From Chthoniobacteraceae bacterium (GTDB lineage Bacteria > Verrucomicrobiota > Verrucomicrobiia > Chthoniobacterales > Chthoniobacteraceae), in the NCBI GenBank assembly GCA_028293625.1, contig JAQGOL010000025.1:124001-188000 (forward strand): DNA of 64,000 bases, in the 5' to 3' direction. Positions 1-9,438 of the stretch are shown one piece after another (position 1 is the first letter of the stretch; every line of letters begins with the position of its first letter). The notes beneath the pieces are model-generated. The model was not told the DNA's origin, did no database searches, and saw only the letters and a list, made by a program, of their open reading frames with translations. Position numbers and translations under genes: made by a program.

Positions 1-2
1 TG

Positions 3-1268
3 CGGCTGCATTTTCCGGAAACGCCAATCCTCCACTTTATCCACATCCCCTTTCCGGAACCTTCCACGCTCAAGCTTCTTCCCAAATCGTGGCGCAAGGC
101 CCTTCTGGAAGGGCTGCTTGGCTCCGACGTCATTGGACTTCAAACCGCCGACGATGTGCGCTCGTTTCTCGCCTGCTGCGAGGAAATCCTTCGCATCCCG
201 GTCGATGTGCATCTCGCCACGGTCACTCTCAGTTCGGGACGCAATGTCCGGGTCCGCGCGTTTCCGGCAAGCACCGACCCCGAGGCAATCCGTGCGTTGC
301 AAGCCGGGGTTGAAGTCGACCTGGCCCGGAAACGGCTCGCCCCGCAGATGGAGGATCACACCATTATTCGTGTCGACCGCCTCGACCCGAGCAAAAACCA
401 GATCATCGGTTTCAGCGCATTTGGCCGGTTGCTTGAACTCCATCCCGAATTCATTGGGCGGGTCCGTTTCCTTGCATTCCTGATTCCTTCGCGCACCGAT
501 CTGACTGTCTATCGCGAATATCACGACGCCGTTTATCGTGAAATCGAGCGCATCAATTCCCGCTTTGTCCAGGCGTGTGGATTCAACCCCATCGAGGTTT
601 TTTACACGAACGAACGCACCCAGGCTCTGGCCGCCATGGAATCGTGCGATGTGCTCCTGGTCAATTCCCGGCAAGATGGCATGAATCTCGTGGTCAAGGA
701 ATGGGCATTGGTTTCCCGAAAACCGGGCGTCCTTGTGGTATCGGAAACCGCGGGCGTCGCATCGGCCACCGAGGAGGTTTCCCTCCAGATTTCCCCGCTC
801 GACGTCGAAGGCACCGCCAAAGCTCTTGCCGAGGCGCTCCTCATGCCGCCGGACGCCCGCACGACCTGGCTTGAACAACTTCGCTCAGGGATTAAAAAAT
901 GGACCGCGCGCGATTGGCTCGTGGCGCAGCTCCAGGAACTTGGCATCACCCTGCCTGAGCAAATAGCACGCGGCCCCCTTGATTTGGCGGATTCAAAAGG
1001 CGCCGTTGAATGGGAGCTCCAGGTCCTCAACAAGCGTGGTATTCATGCCCGGCCTGCGGCGACATTTGTGCAATGCGCCCGCGGTTTCCAGTGTGAGATC
1101 GAAATTGTCAGGGAGGGCGTCAGTTATTCAGCCAAGAGCATCCTCTCCGTGCTGACCGCCAATCTCGATTACGGCGCCGCCTTCACCCTGCGCGCTTCGG
1201 GTCCCGACGCCACGGCCGCCGCCGAACAGCTTCGCCAAGTCCTCGAAAGCTTCAAAAGCGAGGAGTAG
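3..1268 (+). CDS. Trehalose-6-phosphate synthase-type glycosyltransferase (GT20) fused to a C-terminal HPr domain, 5'-truncated by the window
   Basis: The reading frame is open from base 3, so the N-terminus lies outside the window; the ATG at 156 is internal. The GT20 part should transfer glucose from a nucleotide sugar to a sugar phosphate in the cytoplasm. Visible GT20 signatures are HIPFPEP near the window edge, RLDPSK (the usual R-L-D-x-x-K donor-site segment) and DGMNLVVKEW. After a short linker the last ~85 residues form an HPr-like phosphocarrier domain with GIHARPA, holding the histidine phosphorylated in HPr, and SAKSIL, aligning with the regulatory serine region. An HPr domain on a trehalose-synthase-type enzyme is unusual and suggests that phosphotransferase status is coupled to trehalose or compatible-solute synthesis. 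The acceptor cannot be told from this part, so glucosylglycerol-phosphate synthase is an alternative. Confidence 0.82.
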   Translation, partial: RLHFPETPILHFIHIPFPEPSTLKLLPKSWRKALLEGLLGSDVIGLQTADDVRSFLACCEEILRIPVDVHLATVTLSSGRNVRVRAFPASTDPEAIRALQAGVEVDLARKRLAPQMEDHTIIRVDRLDPSKNQIIGFSAFGRLLELHPEFIGRVRFLAFLIPSRTDLTVYREYHDAVYREIERINSRFVQACGFNPIEVFYTNERTQALAAMESCDVLLVNSRQDGMNLVVKEWALVSRKPGVLVVSETAGVASATEEVSLQISPLDVEGTAKALAEALLMPPDARTTWLEQLRSGIKKWTARDWLVAQLQELGITLPEQIARGPLDLADSKGAVEWELQVLNKRGIHARPAATFVQCARGFQCEIEIVREGVSYSAKSILSVLTANLDYGAAFTLRASGPDATAAAEQLRQVLESFKSEE

Positions 1269-1274
1269 GAAGCC

Positions 1275-1628
1275 GTGTATAAAACGGTTTCATCCACGCC
1301 TGATGGCTTGGAACATGGCGGTCAATCTTTGGAGGAACGCGTCAAAGCCATCGAACAGCTTGCCGCACGCGCCAAAGAGTTGCCCGCACCGCTCCTCGAG
1401 GATTGGCTCCGTCCAACCGGTCATTCGCGTGAACGGCGCCGGGTTAAAAGGCCCAGCGTGCCTGCAACCAGCAGAATGGCGGCGGAAGGTTCGGGGACTG
1501 ATGAAAGGAGAACGGGTGTCCCGATGGCAGTCACGCCGGTTTTTGAACTCCCGATTTGTTTGGTGGCTCCATCCTCCTGCCACAATGCGGAGATTCGGCT
1601 TACACCAACGGTAAAGGTTGGCAGGTAG
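1275..1628 (+). other. Doubtful small ORF or 5' remnant after the GT20-HPr gene
   Basis: A GTG start lies 6 bases after the upstream stop, and GAGGAG overlaps the end of that gene as a possible ribosome binding site. The first ~45 residues (an SLEERVKAIEQL-type helix, then PLLEDWLRP) look protein-like. From about base 1421 the frame runs antisense through the convergent PEP-CTERM gene and becomes basic and proline-rich, as a shadow frame would. Either a longer downstream gene of the trehalose operon was lost here, or the ORF is spurious. No family recognised. Confidence 0.25.
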
Positions 1629-2227
1629 AAGTTGGCGCTGATAGCTCCGGAGTCCGCGACGCTCGTGATCGTGAAGGTGGTAATTCCCAGGAAAAACTCG
1701 GTCCCATCCAGAATTGGAGTGCCGGTGGTGGTCACGGTGGAAGAACGCGCGGCGACATAACTCGTGCCGGGGAACGAGTTTGCCGGAGAGGCTGTCGTGG
1801 CCGAGGCGGAAGTACTGCCCAGGTCGAGGTCGCCATCGCCATCGAGGTCATGGGCTTGACCGGGCTGGGCGCCATTGCTGAAGACCGGATTTAAGCTGAC
1901 ATTATTGGCGAAATCGCCAAGCAACCCTCCGCTGGAAGTAAACAGGGAGAAGTAGAGAAGCTGGATCCCCTCGGCGGCCGTATTGCCCGAGGCGCCCGTC
2001 ACATCGGCATGGAGACTGAACGTGAGAACATCGCCGGTTTTAAGACCCGAGATATTCTTGGAAGTATTGGCGCCGCTCAAGGGCGCCCCGTTAAGTTCGG
2101 TGGCCCGAAGATCGAGCACAATCGAAGCCGAAGCCTCACCGGCCAGCAAGCCCGCAGCCAGGATACTCACGACTCGGCGCATTAAACGGAGGAATAAAGA
2201 AAGGTTCATTTTAAAAGATGAATGCAT
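1421..2227 (-). CDS. PEP-CTERM sorting domain protein, short
   Basis: A secreted protein of up to 268 aa. An N-terminal signal peptide (basic RLMRR, then a hydrophobic run to AGEASAS) precedes a Thr/Ser/Gly-rich, probably beta-strand body. The C-terminus is a PEP-CTERM tail: VPEPSA, a hydrophobic helix, then the basic end TRRRSRE, the signal processed by exosortase in the inner membrane. The start is uncertain: ATG at 2227 has no clear ribosome binding site, and ATGs at 2209 and 2182 also leave a usable signal peptide. It begins about 12 bases after the giant repeat gene and is probably co-transcribed with it. The function of the body is unknown; a cell-surface or matrix role is inferred from the sorting signal. 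Confidence 0.78.
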   Translation of the reverse strand: MHSSFKMNLSLFLRLMRRVVSILAAGLLAGEASASIVLDLRATELNGAPLSGANTSKNISGLKTGDVLTFSLHADVTGASGNTAAEGIQLLYFSLFTSSGGLLGDFANNVSLNPVFSNGAQPGQAHDLDGDGDLDLGSTSASATTASPANSFPGTSYVAARSSTVTTTGTPILDGTEFFLGITTFTITSVADSGAISANFYLPTFTVGVSRISALWQEDGATKQIGSSKTGVTAIGTPVLLSSVPEPSAAILLVAGTLGLLTRRRSRE

Positions 2228-2239
2228 AGGGTGGCTTGT

Positions 2240-5200
2240 TTAAGAGACGCGTTTAGCCCGCCAACGGCGTCCGAGAACTCCGAGCGCGCTTAAGGCCAGC
2301 AGACTGAGCGAACCGGGCTCCGGCACGTTTGTGACAAAGAGACTTGAATCCCCTCCAAAAACGTTATTGCCCGGACCCTGTAAAAAGGCGGCGGCATTAG
2401 GCAGGGAATAGTTGGCGTCTATCAGTGCGTAGTCTGCGGTGGTAATCTGGCCGTCATAGTCAAAGTCGCCATTGACCCAGCCGGATTGCAATCCACCACC
2501 CGCAACATTGCTGTCAATCAACGCGTAATCCGCCGTGGTGATCTGACCATCCAGATCAGCGTCGCCGAACTGGGTGTATTTCACGAGAATCTCGTTCCCT
2601 GTCAGCCCGCTGGCACCTTCAAATTGAGTAAAACCACCCAGCGAATTATCCAGCACGCCAAGCGCATGGGTGGAGGAAAGATCCGCGGCGGCCACGCTGC
2701 TTGTAATCCCGGCGCCACCCCACAATCCGGTGGGGCTGGCTCCGGGTTCGTAAAGAGCTTTGGCGATCTGAGCGGTAATGGCAGCCAGGTTGCCATCGCG
2801 AACTACCAGTGCGTTATTGGCAAGATCAAGCCGTCCGCCGGGAGTAAAGCTGAGGGCCGAACTATCGATTACTCTGGAACCTTCCCCGGCACCATGCCGG
2901 GCAAGGGTAACATTCCCGCTGATAGAAAGGCTCGCGAGCTTCTGGTTGACGTTGAAGTTCACGATTGCCAGCGCGCGCACCGTCGAGGCGCCAGTGCCGA
3001 TTGGCGAATTGACGTTGGTTGTGCCCGCGTTGGCATAAAGCGTCCCCTCGGCTTGCGGCCCATTGAGATTAAGTATGCCGAGACCCGCCTTGGTAATTGC
3101 GCCGGCAAGGATCGGTGTATCAAGCGTCAGTGTATCCCCGCCAAGATCGACGTTGGCCACCAGGTCCGCCGTGCCGCCGGTGGTTAATCCTGCGCCGCCG
3201 CTGATGATGGCTGTGCCGCCGCCGCTCTTAAGAAGACCGCCGCCGGTCACTGTAAGCGTCTGGCCGGCGGCAAGCGCAAGGCTGTTTCCGCCCGCAAACC
3301 GCAGTGTGCGAATGCTCTCGCTGCCTTGTCCGGTGATGGCAAAACCACCGCCGACAAGTTGCACATCTTTCTCCGTCAGTCCGGCGCCGAGGGTAGCCTG
3401 GTTGCCAAAGAGGGCGACGTTGGCGGTATTTGCATCCGGGCTCCCGGTGTAACGCAACGCACGCGCAAAGCCCGCGCTGTCGTAGGCAAGAAAGTCCGAA
3501 TAGTTATAGAAAAGCCCCCCGTCAACCGATTGTCCACTCGCCGCCGGATTGGTGAATACCACCTTGTAGAGCGAGGGATCGCTTGCGAATGAAAGCGTGA
3601 AGTTACCAGTGGCCCCGGCCGCCCGAACAGGCGCGGATGTGAAAGTAAGCCGGTTGGAAACCGAGGTGCTCAGCTGGTTTGATTCGATCACCGCATCGCC
3701 GGCGTTCAGGCTAAGGGTGCCAAGTGTCAGGCCGGCTGCCGTTACTGTGGTATCGCCGTTATTGACTGCGGCAAAAGTGCCGCTGCCGGTGAAGCTAAGG
3801 TTGGAACCATTGGGCAGCACCTGGGGGTTGTTGGTGCGTACTTCCAGCCGCCCCTCATTGATGACCGTGCCGCCGGTATAACCCGCTCCGTTGCCTTTAT
3901 TCAGCAGAAGCCCGCCCGGACCATCCTTGACCAGTTTTAATACACGGCCGCCGGCGCCGTTGTTAATGCCGCCGGAATAGGTATTGATTCCGGTTTGAAC
4001 ATTCACCGTCACCGTGGTCGTGCCGGCGACCGTCGAGTTATCGGTGATATTGGCGCTATTACCCGTGCCTGAAAGGTTCGTGAGGATTTGGTCAAAACCG
4101 CGCAGATCGAGCGTGCCGCCATTGATGCTTACCGAGCCTGAACTCGATCCAAGCGCCTCGGCACTGCCAAGGCGCAATGTTCCCGCGGTAAGCGTCGTCC
4201 CACCGGTATAGCTGTTGGCCGAACTCAGAACCACGGTGCCGCCGCTGCCGGATCCGCCAATCACCAGCGCATTACTGCCGGTTAATGGATTGGTATAGGT
4301 CAGTGTGCCTCCTCCGCCACCCAGCCGGTAAGTACCCAAACCGGGAGTAACCGTGCCTGTGTAGTTAACCGTCCCGACCGCGCCGAGGCTGAAGTTGGCA
4401 TACCCGGAGCCCAGCGCGGCGAAGTCGAGATCATTGGCATTACTGACTCCCAGGGCAACCGTGGCGCCATTCCCATTGCCTGATACACGGCTTGCCAGGA
4501 ATCCCTGGTCAAAGGCATGCGCGAAAGAAACGGTCGCCCCTGTATTAAGCCGGATGTCGCCCGTGGCCGGCACTGCTTCCAGCGAGCCAAACCGCACGCT
4601 TCCCCCGTTGATTGAGACGCCACCCGTAAAGCTGTTGATCCCTGTCAAAGTAAGCGAACCCGCGCCGGCCTTGGTCAGGCCTCCGGCGGTTGATGCCGGG
4701 ATGGATGTCGCGATAGTTAGTGCGTCGGCGGCAACCGCGGTGCGGATAACAAGGTCACTCACGCCTCCGCTGGTCAGGCCGTCGCCGCCGCTGATTGTCG
4801 CGGCGTTCCCGCCTGCTTTCAACAAACCGCCACCGGCAATAGTCAGCGTGGCACCGGTGTCCAAAGTAAGACCGTTGGCCCCTGCCAGGCGAAGAGAACG
4901 CACCGACTCAGTCGGCTGATTGGTGATGGCAAAGTTGCTCCCGCCAATCTGAACGTCCTTGCCGGTCGCAGCGATGCCGAACGCCGCCTGGTTCTCGGTC
5001 AATGGGACATCGTAGGCATTCGAATCGATGGCGTAATCAAGCGGCCTGACGTAACCGGCGGCATCGTAGGCGGCAAAACTACTGTTCCCGAAGAAAATAC
5101 CTCCATCGATCGACTGGCCCGTGATCGGCGCCGTGGCGAAGGTTACCTTGTAAGAAGCCGGACTCGGCAGCGCGGTCGGTGTCACGGTATTGGCGACAAT

Positions 5201-8200
5201 AAAGTTGGCCGTGGCGCCATTGGTGCGGACCGGCACGGCGGCAAATGTCGTCGTGGCCGAACCGGTGCCGCCATTAAAATTATTGGATTCGATCGTCCCT
5301 TCCCCACCTTTAAGAAAGAGCGTTCCGAGCACCAGTGAAGCCGCGTTATTGCTGTTGTTGGAAGCAGCCAAAGTCGCGTTGCCTGTGAAGGTAATATTTC
5401 CGCGCAATGGCAGAACCTGGGCGTTATTCGTGCGCACATCGAGCCGGCCGCCGGCTATCACCGTGCCGCCGGAGTAGGTGCCACTATTGGCTCCATTCAG
5501 GATCAGCGTTCCCGCGCCGGACTTAACAAACGCAAGAACGCGGCCGTTAGCGCCATCCTTGATCGAGCCTCCAAAGGTGCTGCTGCCGCCGGAAACAACA
5601 TTGTCTGTCAGCACACTGGTTCCCGTTCCGGCGGCAGTATCGGTGATCAAAACAGTTGCCGGTGTCTGCGTGGAAGTCAGCGAGCCGAAAGTGAGGCTGT
5701 TGCCATTGAGATCAAGCGTTCCATTGACCGTCAGAGGACTTGACGCCGAGCCGAGCGCGCTTGCATTCCCAAGCACCAAGGTGCTGCCCGCAAATACGTT
5801 GGTCCCGCCGTTAAAACTATTCGCCGCCGTCAGGATGACGGTTCCCGGCGTTCCGCCCGAACCGATACTTAACGAGTTATTGCCGGTTAACGCCGAGGTG
5901 AAAGTAAGGGTGCCACCGGCACCGCCGAGCCGGTAAAAGCCGCCCGCATCCGTACTATACGGGGTAAGGTGGCCGCTAAACGTGACATTCGAATACGCGC
6001 CAAGGCTTGCGTTGGAGTAGGGATTAAAATTGAGCGGATTGGAACTGCTTGCCCCCAGTCCGATAGTAGCCGGGTTTGGAGTCGCGGCCACGTGGCTGCC
6101 AAGAAATGCCTGATTGATATCAAACCCGAAGTTGACGCCGGTGCTCGTTCCCAAGCTGACTAAGCCGGCCGCAGGCACCGCGGCCGCCGTGTTGAATTGC
6201 ACGGTGCCACCGCTGATGGCGGTGCCGCCGGAGTAACTGTTTGCACCCGAAAGCACCAATGTCCCAAATTGCGTCTTGTTCAGTGTCCCGGCTCCCTCCA
6301 CTGCTCCGCTGAGAGTTAATGTCGCGGGCACGTTGGTCAGCGGCCCCTGGAATGTATTCGGCTGGCCCGCAGCCAGCGTGACCCGGCCGCTGGTGGCATT
6401 CGCGATCCCGGTGTTGAAAACCACCCGGCCGCCATTGAGCTGGATCGCTTTTGCCTGCAAAGCGGTGCTGTTCTCAAAAGCCAGATCTCCAGCCAACCCG
6501 ACCTGGACGCTCCCTGGTTGCTCGCCAAAGGTCGTGTTCCCTTCAAATGCGACCCGCCCGCTGGTAATCACGAGATTGCCCAAATGCGTCTCACCGAGGT
6601 TGGCCAGGTAGACAGTATTTAATCCTGTCTTGGTCAGAGTAAATCCCGCGCCGTTCAGGCTGCCGTCGCGCACATCAAAACGTTTGCCGCCTCCAATGGC
6701 CGCATCGCTTGCAAGAACCAGATTGTGCACGCCCGCGAAGGCCCCGCCAACGGGTCCGTTGTTAAGCAGCACTCCGGAGGAATCCCCGCCGCTGCCGCTG
6801 ATCGTGATGACTTCGCCGACAGGTGTCTGGAAGTCGTTCACGTCGAGCGACGCGCCATCCTGCACCACGGTTCCGCCCGCCACACTTCCAAGTGCCAAGG
6901 CATTTTCCAGTTTGAGCGTGCCGGCTTTTACCGTCACCGTGCCATTAAATGTGTTTGGCGCGGAAAGGGTGGCGATGTTGTCGCCGAGCTTGGTTAATCC
7001 ACCCGTGCCGCTGATCAACGAGTTGAGGACAAAATGATCATTCGCCGGGCGGTTAAGCACAATCAATGCATTATCGATCACCGGGCCGGTGCCAAATTGG
7101 CCGCCGCCAAAAGTCACGCCGTCGCCGATCTGCAAGGTGCCGCCGGAGATGGTGGTCGTGCCGGTGTAATCATTGCCGCCGACGTTCGCCAGGATCAGGC
7201 TGCCGGAGCCTTCCTTGATAAGGTTTGTAGCTCCGCTGAGTTTTCCCGGCCCGCTAAAACTGTAGTTCAGCAGGGAGTTGCTCACCGTCGCTGTGTTGGG
7301 GGAAAGCACGGCGGCGAGGACGATATCCGTGGTGCCGATTGCCGAGTCATCAAAACGGACGCTATCGACGATCCCGGCGGCTTGCAGGTAACGGGTGGCA
7401 TTGCCGCTGTTGATCTCTTTCCAGTTCTGCGTGCCGGACCCGACGGCCGGATTGATCCCGTTGTTGATGTCCCAATTCCCGTTGACGGCACCCGTCCATT
7501 TCGGAAGATCAAAGGCGGTGATGTTCAATGAAATCGTGGTATTGACCAGGTCATTCACCAATACCCCGGTCACTCGCGGCGGAAGGGCGGAGAGGGAAAG
7601 GCCGGCAAATCCACGGCCGCCGATCGATCCGGAGTAATCAATGAGCGGCACTAAACCGACGCTGAGTCCTCCGGCCTGAAGCGCGATCGTGCTCGTTCCA
7701 TTGATGGTTAAGCTGGAGGTGGTAATCACCGGCAGCGTGGGCGTGCCGAAATTCCCCAGATCAAATGCGAGCGTGCCGCCAACTCCCGAGCCGAGGGTAA
7801 ACGAGGCCGCATTGAGCGTCTGCCCGGGTGCGCCCAGATTGATTCCCAGCGTCGCAAGATCACCGACCAAAACGTCGCCTCCTCCGGTTTGTCCCGCCTT
7901 GATATTCAACCGTCCCGCATTTACCTGGGTCGCTCCCGTGTAGGTATTGGCGCCACTCAAAGTCCAGGTGCCGCTCCCTTCTTTGATCACCGAGATCCCC
8001 GGCGCTGCCGCGCCCAGGTTGCTGCTGAGCACACCATCACTCGCTCCGGAAAGATGCAGGTTGGTTTCACCCGCCGCACTCCCATAACTAATTGCACCCG
8101 AAACGGTGAGAAGGCCGGACTCCGACTTCAAACCATACTCAGTTCCGCCTTCTTCGAGGATCAGATTACCGGTCAAATTAAAATTGCCCGCCGTGTTCAC

Positions 8201-9196
8201 CAGGTGTGGAGCCGTCGCAAGGGAACGGCCTCCAAGGAAAAAATTCTCGCCGATCACCGTGGTCCCTGTGCTCAGCGTGCCGAACTGCACGCGGCCTGTC
8301 GCCGAGTCCCCGGCCAGCGTCGTGCGGCCGATTGCCGATCCGAGCGCGTTGCCGCTTCCAACCTGCACGACACCTTCCTTGATCACAATCCGGCCATTCC
8401 AGGCCGCGCTGCTTCCGTTCAGAATCAACGCGCCGGTTCCTTCTTTGATCAACGCCCCCCCGAGACTTGTCTCCGTGCCATTGCCAAGAAGCGCGCCTGT
8501 AACAGTCACTGTCGATGAACCGCTTACAGTCAGGTTGTTCACCGCGTCCACCAGGTTGTTTCCGACATTCACGGTCTGTCCGAAAACAATCGGTCCGGCT
8601 GCCGCGTCGACTGTGCCGAAGCGAAACCTCACAGGCAGGTTAAAGGTTTGTGTGCTTAAACTGCCATTGCTCAAAAGTCCGCTGTTCTGCGGATTTTCAA
8701 CGGGATCGGTGCTGTCTCCAAGCGTCAGCGAGAGGCCGGTCGCCGCGGTAAAAGTATAACCGCCCGCACCTTCGGCAAAAGTAACGGCCCGCAATGTGTA
8801 AGTTGTGGCACCGAGGTTATTGTTATTGGTTACCGCGAGAATCGGAGTAAGCCGGGTTTGCCCAGCTGGCGTCAGACTACTCAGACTCGGAAATAAAATG
8901 GAATCGGTTCCCGCGAATCGGTACGAGCCTGTCCCTTCGTTGTCCGCCCAGTCCGGCACCGCGGCTGCATTGCTGCCGACCCAATTCGTAACGACCTGGA
9001 GGTTGTCGTTGGTCCCTTGGCCGGTGTAAGTCACAGTCCGTCCGCCTGTCCCCTGCCCGAAGCCCAGCGCAGGTAACATCACTGCCGCAGTCACGCCCAA
9101 AATAAACGGCACGCGGCCACCACGCCGCGGCGAGCTCGGGGACGATGGTCGAACGGAGGCAAACGGGATTGGGCGATGCGAGTGGAAGATGGGCAT
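2240..9196 (-). CDS. Giant autotransporter-associated beta-strand repeat protein with dockerin-like repeats and PEP-CTERM tail
   Basis: About 2318 aa if translation starts at the ATG at 9196, which gives a proper signal peptide (GVTAAVMLPALGFGQ); the ORF track extends 59 codons upstream in non-protein-like sequence. The body consists of beta-helix repeats of the autotransporter-associated type, with recurring G(S/T)GTLxLxGxNSYTGGT and GGTLxxG phrases. Two tandem ~530-residue modules sit in the middle (see the repeat entry). Near residues 2207-2265 are two copies of a calcium-binding, dockerin-like segment, GDxDxDGQITTADYALID. The end is a PEP-CTERM signal (VPEPGSLS, hydrophobic helix, GRRWRAKRVS). 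No outer-membrane autotransporter barrel is visible, so surface delivery probably relies on exosortase sorting. It lies downstream of the pseudopilin cassette on the same strand. Likely a surface adhesin or matrix protein; function unproven. Confidence 0.88.
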   Translation of the reverse strand: MPIFHSHRPIPFASVRPSSPSSPRRGGRVPFILGVTAAVMLPALGFGQGTGGRTVTYTGQGTNDNLQVVTNWVGSNAAAVPDWADNEGTGSYRFAGTDSILFPSLSSLTPAGQTRLTPILAVTNNNNLGATTYTLRAVTFAEGAGGYTFTAATGLSLTLGDSTDPVENPQNSGLLSNGSLSTQTFNLPVRFRFGTVDAAAGPIVFGQTVNVGNNLVDAVNNLTVSGSSTVTVTGALLGNGTETSLGGALIKEGTGALILNGSSAAWNGRIVIKEGVVQVGSGNALGSAIGRTTLAGDSATGRVQFGTLSTGTTVIGENFFLGGRSLATAPHLVNTAGNFNLTGNLILEEGGTEYGLKSESGLLTVSGAISYGSAAGETNLHLSGASDGVLSSNLGAAAPGISVIKEGSGTWTLSGANTYTGATQVNAGRLNIKAGQTGGGDVLVGDLATLGINLGAPGQTLNAASFTLGSGVGGTLAFDLGNFGTPTLPVITTSSLTINGTSTIALQAGGLSVGLVPLIDYSGSIGGRGFAGLSLSALPPRVTGVLVNDLVNTTISLNITAFDLPKWTGAVNGNWDINNGINPAVGSGTQNWKEINSGNATRYLQAAGIVDSVRFDDSAIGTTDIVLAAVLSPNTATVSNSLLNYSFSGPGKLSGATNLIKEGSGSLILANVGGNDYTGTTTISGGTLQIGDGVTFGGGQFGTGPVIDNALIVLNRPANDHFVLNSLISGTGGLTKLGDNIATLSAPNTFNGTVTVKAGTLKLENALALGSVAGGTVVQDGASLDVNDFQTPVGEVITISGSGGDSSGVLLNNGPVGGAFAGVHNLVLASDAAIGGGKRFDVRDGSLNGAGFTLTKTGLNTVYLANLGETHLGNLVITSGRVAFEGNTTFGEQPGSVQVGLAGDLAFENSTALQAKAIQLNGGRVVFNTGIANATSGRVTLAAGQPNTFQGPLTNVPATLTLSGAVEGAGTLNKTQFGTLVLSGANSYSGGTAISGGTVQFNTAAAVPAAGLVSLGTSTGVNFGFDINQAFLGSHVAATPNPATIGLGASSSNPLNFNPYSNASLGAYSNVTFSGHLTPYSTDAGGFYRLGGAGGTLTFTSALTGNNSLSIGSGGTPGTVILTAANSFNGGTNVFAGSTLVLGNASALGSASSPLTVNGTLDLNGNSLTFGSLTSTQTPATVLITDTAAGTGTSVLTDNVVSGGSSTFGGSIKDGANGRVLAFVKSGAGTLILNGANSGTYSGGTVIAGGRLDVRTNNAQVLPLRGNITFTGNATLAASNNSNNAASLVLGTLFLKGGEGTIESNNFNGGTGSATTTFAAVPVRTNGATANFIVANTVTPTALPSPASYKVTFATAPITGQSIDGGIFFGNSSFAAYDAAGYVRPLDYAIDSNAYDVPLTENQAAFGIAATGKDVQIGGSNFAITNQPTESVRSLRLAGANGLTLDTGATLTIAGGGLLKAGGNAATISGGDGLTSGGVSDLVIRTAVAADALTIATSIPASTAGGLTKAGAGSLTLTGINSFTGGVSINGGSVRFGSLEAVPATGDIRLNTGATVSFAHAFDQGFLASRVSGNGNGATVALGVSNANDLDFAALGSGYANFSLGAVGTVNYTGTVTPGLGTYRLGGGGGTLTYTNPLTGSNALVIGGSGSGGTVVLSSANSYTGGTTLTAGTLRLGSAEALGSSSGSVSINGGTLDLRGFDQILTNLSGTGNSANITDNSTVAGTTTVTVNVQTGINTYSGGINNGAGGRVLKLVKDGPGGLLLNKGNGAGYTGGTVINEGRLEVRTNNPQVLPNGSNLSFTGSGTFAAVNNGDTTVTAAGLTLGTLSLNAGDAVIESNQLSTSVSNRLTFTSAPVRAAGATGNFTLSFASDPSLYKVVFTNPAASGQSVDGGLFYNYSDFLAYDSAGFARALRYTGSPDANTANVALFGNQATLGAGLTEKDVQLVGGGFAITGQGSESIRTLRFAGGNSLALAAGQTLTVTGGGLLKSGGGTAIISGGAGLTTGGTADLVANVDLGGDTLTLDTPILAGAITKAGLGILNLNGPQAEGTLYANAGTTNVNSPIGTGASTVRALAIVNFNVNQKLASLSISGNVTLARHGAGEGSRVIDSSALSFTPGGRLDLANNALVVRDGNLAAITAQIAKALYEPGASPTGLWGGAGITSSVAAADLSSTHALGVLDNSLGGFTQFEGASGLTGNEILVKYTQFGDADLDGQITTADYALIDSNVAGGGLQSGWVNGDFDYDGQITTADYALIDANYSLPNAAAFLQGPGNNVFGGDSSLFVTNVPEPGSLSLLALSALGVLGRRWRAKRVS
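3050..6235 (-). repeat. Tandem duplication of a ~1.6 kb (about 530-residue) module inside the giant repeat protein
   Basis: Blocks match in the same order at an offset of roughly 1.59 kb: RLDVRTNNAQVLP (around base 5430) with RLEVRTNNPQVLP (around 3840); SIRTLRFAGGNSL (around 3300) with SVRSLRLAGANGL (around 4890); GGVSINGGSVRFG (around 4600) with GTAISGGTVQFN (around 6200); and the FYRLGGAGGTLTF and TYRLGGGGGTLTY phrases. The copies have diverged at amino-acid and DNA level, so the duplication is old. Boundaries are approximate because the flanking beta-helix repeats are themselves similar. Confidence 0.75.
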
Positions 9197-9386
9197 AACG
9201 AAAAAAGTGGGTGCGTCAGCTGGCGGCATTGCCTGGCATGGCACGATTTGGATGTGGTGTGGTGACAACGTCACAGCCGGTTTGGAACGACCGGGCCCAT
9301 CACCGGAGCGGGGAAGACAGGCAGCGGACAAAGAATGCGCGCGGAGAAGGACGCTGTAAATAATATAATTCAACTAACTTAGTATA

Positions 9387-9417
9387 GAATAAAGCCGGTT
9401 TTCCTCCTTCTCCCGGC
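9387..9417 (-). terminator. Possible weak terminator after the cassette A gene
   Basis: On the minus strand GCCGG (9417-9413) and CCGGC (9398-9394) form a 5-bp stem with a purine-rich loop, followed by TTTATTC. It lies just after the cassette A stop codon and ahead of the AT-rich leader of the giant repeat gene, so the giant gene may have its own promoter in the ~240-base gap. The stem is short and the T-tract interrupted. Confidence 0.35.
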
Positions 9418-9438
9418 GTGCCCCAAAAAAATGGGCTC

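Noticed and set aside
7034-8518. Long plus-strand ORFs opposite the giant repeat protein
   Set aside because: The repeats in the giant gene create repeated open antisense frames; none has a recognisable domain.
2240-9196. CRISPR or satellite repeat in the GC-rich repeated region
   Set aside because: Repeats are degenerate protein-coding beta-helix units without constant-length spacers or palindromic repeats.
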